Shown here piece after piece: positions 9,078-15,636 of a stretch of 45,125 nucleotides of DNA. Position 1 is the first letter of the stretch; the number at the start of each line of letters is the position of its first letter. Origin of the DNA: Lysobacteraceae bacterium (GTDB lineage: Bacteria; Pseudomonadota; Gammaproteobacteria; Xanthomonadales; Xanthomonadaceae); assembly GCA_030681035.1 (NCBI GenBank), contig JAUXUI010000057.1, positions 1 through 45,125 of the forward strand. Reading direction: 5' to 3'. The position numbers were made by a program, and so were the translations under genes. Below the pieces are notes generated by a model, which saw nothing but the letters and a program-made list of their open reading frames with translations, was not told the origin of the DNA and did not search any database.

Positions 9078-9377
9078 TTGGCTCTCGTCGTCCGAATCAA
9101 GCCCCGCGCACAGCGGGAGATTGAACGGGCGGCGGAATGGTGGGCCGAATATCGGCCTGCCGACCTTGGAGCCGTTCGCAAGGATGTTGAAGCCGTCTTG
9201 GCCATACTCGTTGAAGAACCTGGTATTGGCACCAAGATTGATACCGCGCGATCCGACACGGTTCGCAGGCTGTATCTCACCCGAATTCGCTACTTCGTTT
9301 ACTACCGCGTCCGCGGAGGATTTCTGGAGGTTGTCGCGTTCTGGCACTCTAGCCGTGAAGCAGGGCCGTCGCTATAA
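9078..9377 (+). CDS. ParE/RelE superfamily toxin
   Basis: 99 residues, the usual size of this toxin family. ParE-like members inhibit gyrase, while RelE-like members cleave mRNA. The reading VVRIKPRAQREIERAAEWWA, then PGIGTKIDTARSDTVRRLYL and the final strand RYFVYYRVRGGFLEVVAFWH, matches the ParE pattern (core 'IRYFVYYRV...VEVLAFWH'), so ParE-like is favoured. The start is a TTG at 9078, two bases after the antitoxin stop. The TAA stop (9375-9377) lies in the end of the attC site at 9373-9437, so gene and recombination site overlap. Confidence 0.85.
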   Translation: MALVVRIKPRAQREIERAAEWWAEYRPADLGAVRKDVEAVLAILVEEPGIGTKIDTARSDTVRRLYLTRIRYFVYYRVRGGFLEVVAFWHSSREAGPSL

Positions 9378-9437
9378 CGCCGAACGCCTGAGTTAAGCCG
9401 CGCCGCGAAGCGGCGTCGGCTTTAACGAAATGTTAGC
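9373..9437 (-). other. attC recombination site A (integron cassette end)
   Basis: On the minus strand it begins AGCTAAC and ends GTTATAGC. The arms AAGCCGACGCCGC and GCGGCGCGGCTT pair except for one extra A, the extrahelical base typical of attC, around a TTC loop. The restriction gene's TAA stop is within the first core and the toxin's TAA stop is within the last core. It matches the common GC-rich attC form seen in environmental and Xanthomonas-type integrons. Confidence 0.85.
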
Positions 9438-10491
9438 TTTCAAGCCATGCGCTCGTGACGTTGCGGTACTTGGCCAGAATATCTTCTCGGCCGGAGAGTC
9501 TTGGGTCGGATAGGAGTTCGTATGCCCGGTTCAGTGCCGCGCCGATCTCTTCTTTCTGAAGCTCTGCACAGAAGACAGTGAAGAAGTCATGAATATCAAC
9601 AACCGCGAGATCAAATGGTAAGTCTTGAACAAAATCTATGAGCTTTGTTGCAGGACTCAATTCCGAATCGCCTCTTACCCCGGCGGCGAATATTACGTAC
9701 TTTGGAAGGTTCGCATCACGGACCTTCTTTGCAAAATCGGACAGCCGATTTTTCCAGTCACTTCGGACCGTCACTTCGTAGGCCGCAACAAGTTCGTAGT
9801 CCCTGAATTCTTCAATGTCCCCTTTGGTACCGTCGAATTTGTCGGCCGCATGAGGATGGTGGGTTTGCACTCGGTTTCCAAATCGCTTTCGATGAGTTTC
9901 CAAGAATGCTGCAACCAAGAACTGTTGAATGTGACCCTCCGATGGAACGGCAAGCAGCGACTCACAGAGGCTCAGACTACGTGCATAGGACAGATACGAG
10001 CCCGGGAGAGGCGGAAGAGCCTGCGGAACAACTCGTGACGATTCAATTCTCCATGCCACATGGTGCAGCAGTCGCTTCTTTTCCTCGGCGTTTAGCGCAG
10101 CGAGACCCCCTATGTATGGAGAGAATCTGGCGTCTTGCGAAAGGTCGAACTGCTTCACTGCGCCCTTCCAGCCGAGATTCTCACCGAAGGCTGTTATGTT
10201 CTTGTGGAACGTGACATGGCGGAATGTCAGGGATGTGGCTAGCTTCTTGTCGCCGTATGTCCCGCGCACTCCTGTTGGCACGGCGCGGTGGTCCCAACTT
10301 TGATCGACAACGGAATAGGCGGTAAGGAATGCGCACGCCAACCGAACGCTTCCGCCATGCGATTCCACATGATCGTCAAATAGGGCGCGCGTAGCTGCCT
10401 TTGCTGGTGCCCCGAGGGTCTCGCCATCGACGATCCTATCTACAAGCTCTAACAGGAGGCTAACGGAGCGCTCAACATTTACATTCCTCAC
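9433..10491 (-). CDS. Putative type II restriction endonuclease, SacI-like
   Basis: 352 residues, close to the length of SacI. It directly follows a cytosine-5 methyltransferase gene with a four-base ATGA overlap, the arrangement of a type II restriction-modification pair. The C-terminal third has EEFRDYELVAAYEVTVRSDW, an acidic residue followed by E-x-T-V-R, resembling the nuclease core of SacI-family enzymes. The N-terminal two-thirds is helical and unrecognised. SacI cuts GAGCTC; whether this enzyme shares that site is unknown. The TAA stop lies inside attC site A, so the pair is the coding part of an integron cassette. Base composition is less GC-rich than the flanking chromosome. The assignment rests on context and a short motif. 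Confidence 0.65.
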   Translation of the reverse strand: MRNVNVERSVSLLLELVDRIVDGETLGAPAKAATRALFDDHVESHGGSVRLACAFLTAYSVVDQSWDHRAVPTGVRGTYGDKKLATSLTFRHVTFHKNITAFGENLGWKGAVKQFDLSQDARFSPYIGGLAALNAEEKKRLLHHVAWRIESSRVVPQALPPLPGSYLSYARSLSLCESLLAVPSEGHIQQFLVAAFLETHRKRFGNRVQTHHPHAADKFDGTKGDIEEFRDYELVAAYEVTVRSDWKNRLSDFAKKVRDANLPKYVIFAAGVRGDSELSPATKLIDFVQDLPFDLAVVDIHDFFTVFCAELQKEEIGAALNRAYELLSDPRLSGREDILAKYRNVTSAWLES

Positions 10492-11543
10492 AGCGCAAGC
10501 TCACTCTGGCCGTTTAAATGGTCGAGGGCTGGAACTAGCAGGGGTAGCATGGAAGCTCGCCCATTGAGCTGAAAAAAGACCGATCTCCCGACCACAAAGG
10601 CGAGGTCCGGTGGCACAGCATCCCCAATTTGGGTGTACTGAGACGACTTGCGGCCCGCAAACCGCATTCCCACTGGGAACGTCTGCACAAGGGCACTTTC
10701 TTCTACGCTCATCCGCCTTGCTCCGGGCACTTCACCCTCACGCGGCTTTCCTCCTGCCTTCAAATGAGCGTGATACTCGGCTGCGACATTTTGCGTGTCG
10801 AACCAGTGAGTCTTGTAGCCGCCGGCGGATGCCAAAATCGTATGGCACGGCCCGCTTGGATCTATAGGGCGCCCGCCTCCGTTATAAACGTGGCCCGCGT
10901 ATGGTGAGGGGCGAAGGTCAGGAAGGCGTGCAAACTTGACGGGGCAGTTTGGAGCCTCTCCGATGGGATCGGTGCCAATTACGTCATATGCAGACAGATG
11001 CTTGTTCTCAGTGCCTGGTCCGTGTGTTGCAGCTGGGAAACGTAGCTGCATGTTTCGAGACCCTAGAACGAATAGCCTCTTGCGCTTTTGAGGAATTCCG
11101 TAATCTGCAGAATTCAACACAGCCCAGTTTAGTCGAAATCCGCATGCCGACAGCTGCGATAGAGCCCAGTCAAAATATGGACGTGTTCGCTTCTGGATTA
11201 AACCAGGAACGTTCTCCATAATGAACGCAGAAGGTTGGCTTTCCTTTAGGCAGCGAATGAACTCTGGAATCATATCCCGCTTGTCTGCTTGAGCCTTACG
11301 AAGCCCACCGATTGAGAATGGTTGGCATGGCGGACCACCAACTACGATATCGGCAACGCCTCTGAATTTCTCAAATGAAACCTCACGCACATCCACGTTG
11401 TAGTGCGTTGCATCGGAATCGTGCGATGCGTACGTGTCCATCGCGTCTCGGTTCAACTCGACGTTTGCCAGTATCCGGTAGCCAGCTCGCTTAAGGCCAA
11501 TGGAAAGTCCGCCAGGGCCAGAAAATAGATCAATGGTGTTCAT
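10488..11543 (-). CDS. DNA (cytosine-5) methyltransferase of a type II restriction-modification system
   Basis: 351 residues with the ordered m5C-methyltransferase motifs: I DLFSGPGGLSIGLKRAGY, IV GGPPCQPFS with the catalytic Cys at about residue 78, VI FIMENVPGL, VIII QKRKRLF, and X YTQIGDAVPPDLA near the C-terminus. The target-recognition region between VIII and X (about residues 170-290) sets the site and cannot be read from sequence alone. It would protect host DNA from the nuclease encoded by the overlapping downstream gene. GGAG lies upstream of the ATG at 11543. It has its own upstream gap of about 50 bp before attC site B, enough for a promoter, which matters because integron cassettes often lack one. 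Confidence 0.95.
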   Translation of the reverse strand: MNTIDLFSGPGGLSIGLKRAGYRILANVELNRDAMDTYASHDSDATHYNVDVREVSFEKFRGVADIVVGGPPCQPFSIGGLRKAQADKRDMIPEFIRCLKESQPSAFIMENVPGLIQKRTRPYFDWALSQLSACGFRLNWAVLNSADYGIPQKRKRLFVLGSRNMQLRFPAATHGPGTENKHLSAYDVIGTDPIGEAPNCPVKFARLPDLRPSPYAGHVYNGGGRPIDPSGPCHTILASAGGYKTHWFDTQNVAAEYHAHLKAGGKPREGEVPGARRMSVEESALVQTFPVGMRFAGRKSSQYTQIGDAVPPDLAFVVGRSVFFQLNGRASMLPLLVPALDHLNGQSELAL

Positions 11544-11594
11544 GTGTAACTGCTCCGATCTTCTGGCAAGGGTGCCGAAAAAACTGACATTGAA

Positions 11595-11657
11595 AGCTAA
11601 CGCCCGCGTAATAGGCGCGAGCTTGCGAGCGCCCTAATTAACGCGATTGTTATATGC
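11595..11657 (-). other. attC recombination site B
   Basis: On the minus strand it begins GCATATAAC and ends CGTTAGC. The arms TAATTAGGGCGC and GCGCCTATTA pair with two unpaired bases. The stop codon of the membrane-protein gene abuts the first core at 11658. Size and orientation agree with sites A, C and D. Confidence 0.85.
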
Positions 11658-12323
11658 TTACTCAATTTTTGTTTCTCGCTCAACGACTCTTGGAGAGTGC
11701 TTTTCTCTATGGGTCTTACCAAAGCCAAACATTAAAAAACAAACGACGAGAGCTGCCAATACCACGAATGCATGCACGCCAATAGTTAACCATTGGTATT
11801 TTGATACGCCAAGGGGGTTTAAAGATTTATAGGCGGAAAATATTATTAATGAAAGCCAAGAAAATACAACAAAGACACTAACCCACTGGTTTATTTTAGA
11901 AACAGAAACACTCAAAGGCCCAGTGACAAGTTTCTCTGCAATATTTATATGGCCGGGGCGCTCAAGCAGTGTTTTGTAAAGTGGGCCAGTCACATTATCC
12001 TCTAGGAGATCAAGGTGATTCTCCCAGTTTTCTTGCCAGTACTTGCTACCTCTACTTGAAAGAAACCATGCAAAAGTGAACACAAATCCGATACAAGAAA
12101 CGATTAGAGACAAGAAGAATTTATTTGGCATATGTTCAGATGCAAGGATTGAAAAGTAACCCGCAAAGGCGACAGCTATTAACGCCCAGAAATAGGTTGC
12201 CCTTTTCCAATAGAGTTCAATCTCGAATTTTCTTATATCTGAAACTTGGGCAAAAGCGGCTTTCAGCAGTTCAGAGTCCTTTTTTCCAGTTTCAAATTTT
12301 TTGTCATAATTTTCTTGATTCAT
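11658..12323 (-). CDS. Cassette-borne membrane protein of unknown function
   Basis: 221 residues, clearly AT-rich compared with its neighbours. The charged N-terminus is followed by KFEIELYWKRATYFWALIAV, two close membrane segments (about residues 46-64 and 70-88), a soluble middle (about 90-140), two more membrane segments (about 145-165 and 175-200) and a basic tail. The 'ELYWKRATYFW' stretch is reminiscent of proteins annotated as RipA-family octameric membrane proteins, but I am not sure of that match. It forms a complete integron cassette with attC site B immediately after its stop. Its place beside an Abi-alpha gene and a restriction system makes a defence role possible, though this is only guilt by association. 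Confidence 0.75.
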   Translation of the reverse strand: MNQENYDKKFETGKKDSELLKAAFAQVSDIRKFEIELYWKRATYFWALIAVAFAGYFSILASEHMPNKFFLSLIVSCIGFVFTFAWFLSSRGSKYWQENWENHLDLLEDNVTGPLYKTLLERPGHINIAEKLVTGPLSVSVSKINQWVSVFVVFSWLSLIIFSAYKSLNPLGVSKYQWLTIGVHAFVVLAALVVCFLMFGFGKTHREKHSPRVVERETKIE

Positions 12324-12339
12324 AGAGCGAACTCGATTT

Positions 12340-12407
12340 GCATATAACGTTTGAGCCCAGGCCGCGGCCCGTCAGGGCCGTCGCGCCTGCAGCGAATTGT
12401 TAGCTGC
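12340..12407 (-). other. attC recombination site C
   Basis: On the minus strand it begins GCAGCTAACAATTCG and ends CAAACGTTATATGC, both very typical attC ends. Internal arms CAGGCGCGACGGCCC and GGGCCGCGGCCTG pair around TGAC with a small bulge. The TAA stop of the DUF4393 gene (12400-12402) lies in the first core. Confidence 0.88.
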
Positions 12408-13230
12408 GGTCTTGCGCAGACTTGTCGATTACGCACGTGCGAACAAACTGCCGTCCAAGATCAGTCAAATTAAGTCTTATTTTCTCGACGTCAACCCGAT
12501 GAGTTTCAATCTTTCGTAGATCTTCGAGAATAGCCTTTACCTCTGAGTGGTCCTCAATTTCCGTGTAGGGTTCATCCGCCTTTATGCGCGTCATCGGAGG
12601 AATCTCAACGAGCCCCAAGCGGATGAGGTTATCAAGATACGTAGAGGCCAAAGGTACATGCTCACACCCGGCTTTAAGGCCGATCAGTGAAAGATGGCGG
12701 TGGGGAACGCTGAAACCCCCGCCCTCTTTCATTATGAATTTTATATTCACAAGTGGTTGTGAACCAGAAGTTGCAAGGAATTTCATGATCCTTGCTTCAT
12801 CAGGAGACATGTTTTTGATCATGTCCACAAAGCCGGGATGGGCCCGATAGGCAGTCGCCTTATCCATGGATGTTGCAAGCAAGTTCGCGTAGAGCTCAGC
12901 GAGGTCGGATTCCGCCCCGGTGTAGCGAAGTGCCTCGATTGCCGGAACTGCGACGTGCGGCTTGGGTTGTTGAACATCTTCCGGTGGTACGTTGTCTAGC
13001 TTTGTAGCTACACGCTCGCGAACAAAGTCACGTATCCGGTCAACACCCCAAACTAACCCTTCAACTGGTGCAAGTGCTGCGTTGACTGCCTTGGCAACTA
13101 GGTGAAGCGACTTACCTATTTCTTTCGCGGCGGGTTGGACTGCATCCTGATAGATAGGAACGGCCTTCGCGATCTCTGCAACGGCCTTCGCAGTTTCTCC
13201 GATGAGCCCGCTTTTCTCGTCATCTGACAT
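12400..13230 (-). CDS. DUF4393 (Abi-alpha) domain protein
   Basis: 276 residues. The opening (ETAKAVAEIAKAVPIYQDAV, then PAAKEIGKSLHLVAKAVNAA and LAPVEGLVWG) and the middle (VAVPAIEALRYTGAESDLAE, then LYANLLATSMD and FVDMIKNMSPDEARIMKFL) match DUF4393. That family includes the Abi-alpha proteins linked to abortive phage infection, although the mechanism is not established. No catalytic motif is visible. The C-terminal part ends LTDLGRQFVRTCV, resembling a winged-helix tail. AGGAG sits upstream of ATG 13230. It is the coding part of an integron cassette, with its stop codon inside attC site C. GC content is lower than that of the flanking chromosome. Confidence 0.8.
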   Translation of the reverse strand: MSDDEKSGLIGETAKAVAEIAKAVPIYQDAVQPAAKEIGKSLHLVAKAVNAALAPVEGLVWGVDRIRDFVRERVATKLDNVPPEDVQQPKPHVAVPAIEALRYTGAESDLAELYANLLATSMDKATAYRAHPGFVDMIKNMSPDEARIMKFLATSGSQPLVNIKFIMKEGGGFSVPHRHLSLIGLKAGCEHVPLASTYLDNLIRLGLVEIPPMTRIKADEPYTEIEDHSEVKAILEDLRKIETHRVDVEKIRLNLTDLGRQFVRTCVIDKSAQDRS

Positions 13231-13250
13231 CGCAGCAATTCTCCTCAGCA

Positions 13251-13334
13251 GCTAACGATCAGCGTTTATCTGGCGCGCCAGCATAGCAACAGACATGGCC
13301 CGGCGCACGGCGCGACAGATAAACCGCGTTGGAC
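13251..13334 (-). other. attC recombination site D
   Basis: On the minus strand it begins GTCCAAC and ends CGTTAGC. The long arms GTTTATCTGTCGCGCC and GGCGCGCCAGATAAAC pair with one mismatch. At 84 bp it is longer than sites A-C. It is the rightmost site in the array and lies immediately upstream of the DUF4393 cassette. Confidence 0.85.
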
Positions 13335-13383
13335 TGAACCGGTGCGGGTGTGTATCGGCGTGCTGACATTCTCTATGGGGAAT

Positions 13384-13536
13384 TTAACAATCGACCTCTC
13401 GTAGCGCGACCAACGAGGCCAATCCAAGCAAAAATCTTGGTCGCTCCGACTCGACCAAGCGCCACGCGCGCAGACGACGATGTGCATTGACGACCATCTG
13501 CGCATCACCATGCCGCCGCCACATCGCTTTCGCCAT
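13384..13536 (-). CDS. Possible small protein of the first cassette
   Basis: A 50-residue frame starting ATG at 13536: MAKAMWRRHGDAQMVVNAHR, then RLRAWRLVESERPRF and LLGLASLVALREVDC. It ends about 50 bp before attC site D, where a cassette gene would be expected, and the residue mix looks protein-like. It is short, has no recognised relatives and no strong ribosome site, so it may be chance or the end of a decayed gene. Confidence 0.25.
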   Translation of the reverse strand: MAKAMWRRHGDAQMVVNAHRRLRAWRLVESERPRFLLGLASLVALREVDC

Positions 13537-13840
13537 TGATCCGCTCACCACCGCGATAGCGGTTTAGTTCAACTGGATTTAGTCCCCACATCCGGGGTGT
13601 TGCATCGTATGGTCCGGGTTGATCCTACACCGCATTGGGTCAATCTTCCACGGTTGACCAACCACTTGGCTGGCGGTGGAAGATCACAAGCCCACCCGAT
13701 CACGTCGTGCAACACAGCGGCTTCGGGGGCGTAATGGGTTGCGCCGGTGAAAACGCGGGCGTAACAGGGCCTGCGTATTGCGGACAACATCGCCGCTTGT
13801 CGGGCGAATTGCGCCGCCAACGGCCTGCGCGAGTAATGCG
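13537..13840. other. Gene-free stretch right of the cassette array
   Basis: About 300 bp with no supported gene, no integrase and no clear attI. It contains two nested inverted repeats: GGTCAA/TTGACC (around 13638-13659) and ATCTTCCAC/GTGGAAGAT (around 13644-13684). Their role is unknown. An integron integrase would be expected on this side if the array were complete. Confidence 0.4.
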
Positions 13841-14551
13841 TTAACCACGCCCACCACGCAACGCGGCATCCAGTGCCGCCAGTCGTTCGGGGGTGCCGAT
13901 GTCGGCCCAGCGGCCGTTGAAATATTCGCCGCTGACCTGGTTGCGCGCCATTGCGGCGCGCAGCAGTGGTGCGAGGCGGAACGTGGGTGGTGTAGTGTCG
14001 GCGCCGGTGCTGCCGGCGACATCGCGTTGCCAGTGCGCGAACAGTTGAGGGTGATAGACGCCGATGCCGCTGTAGGTGAGCAGGGATTCGCCACTGGAAT
14101 GCAGCAAGCCATCATCGCCGAGCGCGAAGTCGCCGTGGGCGCTGTGTGCGGGCGGGTCGACCATCAGCAGATGGGCGAGGCTTTGCGGTGCACTCGGCAG
14201 CGCGCTGAAATCGACATCGCAATAGACATCGCCGTTGACCACCAGGAAAGCGGCGTCGCCGAGCAGGGGCAGGGCGTGCAACAGGCCGCCACCGGTTTCC
14301 AGCGGTTCGGCGCCTTCGTGCGACCAGGTGATGCGAACACCCCATGCCGAGCCGTCGCCCAGCGCGTCGTGCAGGCGCGATGCCAGCCACGCGGTGTTGA
14401 TGATGATGTCGCGTATGCCGGCGGCAGCGAGATTTTGTAGATGCCACACAATCAGCGGTTTGCCGCCAACGGCCAGCAAGGGTTTGGGCGTGTGCTCGGT
14501 CAGTGGGCGCATGCGCTCGCCTTTGCCGGCGGCGAAGATCAGCGCTTTCAT
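13841..14551 (-). CDS. murU: N-acetylmuramate alpha-1-phosphate uridylyltransferase
   Basis: 236 residues, a nucleotidyltransferase fold. The N-terminal signature is MKALIFAAGKGERMRPLTEH, then PKPLLAVGGKPLI, with the metal-binding aspartate in FLVVNGDVYCDVDF. MurU makes UDP-MurNAc from MurNAc-1-phosphate in the recycling route that bypasses de novo UDP-MurNAc synthesis and so confers fosfomycin tolerance in Pseudomonas. The start overlaps the upstream kinase gene by four bases (ATGA), and the murU-amgK pairing strongly supports this reading over a generic sugar nucleotidyltransferase. Confidence 0.92.
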   Translation of the reverse strand: MKALIFAAGKGERMRPLTEHTPKPLLAVGGKPLIVWHLQNLAAAGIRDIIINTAWLASRLHDALGDGSAWGVRITWSHEGAEPLETGGGLLHALPLLGDAAFLVVNGDVYCDVDFSALPSAPQSLAHLLMVDPPAHSAHGDFALGDDGLLHSSGESLLTYSGIGVYHPQLFAHWQRDVAGSTGADTTPPTFRLAPLLRAAMARNQVSGEYFNGRWADIGTPERLAALDAALRGGRG

Positions 14552-15564
14552 GCGGCGTCGTTGACGTGGCTGAGGTCACGCCCGCCGATGGCGCGCTCCA
14601 GCAGCGTGATCAGCGGTGCGGTGGCATCGTATTGCCGGCCCACGTCGCGGGCGTAGCGCCACACCAGTGGCAGGTCGTCGAGGTAGGCGCGCTTGCCGTC
14701 GCGATACCACAGCCGGCAGAAGATGCCGAGCACTTTGAGATGCCGTTGCAGGCCCATCAGGTCGAACCAGCGACGGAAGGTGGCGCCATTGACGTCGGTG
14801 AGGCCGGCGGCCTGCGCGCGCTGCCGGTAGGCCTCCACCCATGCGTAAACACGTTGTTCCGGCCAGGCGATGTAACAGTCGCGCAGCAGCGAGACCAGGT
14901 CGTAGCTGATCGGGCCACGCACCGCATCCTGAAAATCGATGATCCCCGGGTCGTTGCCGCTGCCGATCATCAGGTTGCGCGAATGAAAATCGCGGTGTAC
15001 GAATACCTGTGGCTGCGCGGCAGCGTTGCCCAGCAAGGCACGAAACGCGCTCTCGATGATGTCCCAGTCTTCGCATTCCGGCGTCACGCCGAGGTGCCGT
15101 TGCAGGAACCAGGTCGGCATCAATTCCATCTCGCTGACCAGCCGCGGTTCGTCGTAATGCGGCAGGCCCGTCGCATCGGCACGGGTCTGCATGACCAGCA
15201 GGGCATCGAGCGCATTGCCATACAAGGCATCGACACTGTGGGCGTTCAGCGCCGGCAACATCAGTGCGTTGCCCAGATCGCTCATCAACACGAAACCGTG
15301 TTCGGCATCGGCGTGGCGCACCTGCGGCACATGCAGCCCGACGGCGGACAGGCGTGCGGCCACGTCCAGCCACGGCCGGATGTCTTCCTGCGCCGGCGGT
15401 GCGTCCATCACGATCCAGGGCGTTTCACCATCGCGTACCCGCCAATAGCTGCGAAAGCTGGCGTCGGCCGAGGCTGGCTCCAGCACGGCGTCGGGCTGGT
15501 TCAGGGCGGTACGGGCCCATTGGCTGCGGGCGAGTTGGCGGTCGGCAATGTTCATCGGGGGCAT
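14548..15564 (-). CDS. amgK: N-acetylmuramate/N-acetylglucosamine anomeric kinase
   Basis: About 338 residues, an aminoglycoside-phosphotransferase-type kinase fold. It has the catalytic HRDFHSRNLMIG (HxDxxxxN) and the metal-binding IDFQDAVRGPISYDL. AmgK phosphorylates the anomeric carbon of MurNAc, feeding MurU, encoded by the overlapping next gene. The start is either ATG 15564 (MPPMNIADRQ) or ATG 15555 (MNIADRQ), and neither has a strong ribosome site. The same frame stays open to 17190, but that extension is antisense to the mannose-enzyme gene and is not coding. It is divergent from that gene, with about 70 bp between starts. Confidence 0.9.
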   Translation of the reverse strand: MPPMNIADRQLARSQWARTALNQPDAVLEPASADASFRSYWRVRDGETPWIVMDAPPAQEDIRPWLDVAARLSAVGLHVPQVRHADAEHGFVLMSDLGNALMLPALNAHSVDALYGNALDALLVMQTRADATGLPHYDEPRLVSEMELMPTWFLQRHLGVTPECEDWDIIESAFRALLGNAAAQPQVFVHRDFHSRNLMIGSGNDPGIIDFQDAVRGPISYDLVSLLRDCYIAWPEQRVYAWVEAYRQRAQAAGLTDVNGATFRRWFDLMGLQRHLKVLGIFCRLWYRDGKRAYLDDLPLVWRYARDVGRQYDATAPLITLLERAIGGRDLSHVNDAA

Positions 15565-15636
15565 GAAGGGCGGTAAAGCCACACTGTAAACTGTGCGTCC
15601 TCGCGTGCGAAGCGCGCTTTGATGTTGGGGTAGCCC

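Noticed and set aside
13569..13820. Minus-strand open frame of 83 residues right of the cassette array
   Set aside because: I looked for an integrase remnant or attI here and found no tyrosine-recombinase motif. A GTTGAAC near 13568 on the minus strand could be a core site, but it has no partner arm.
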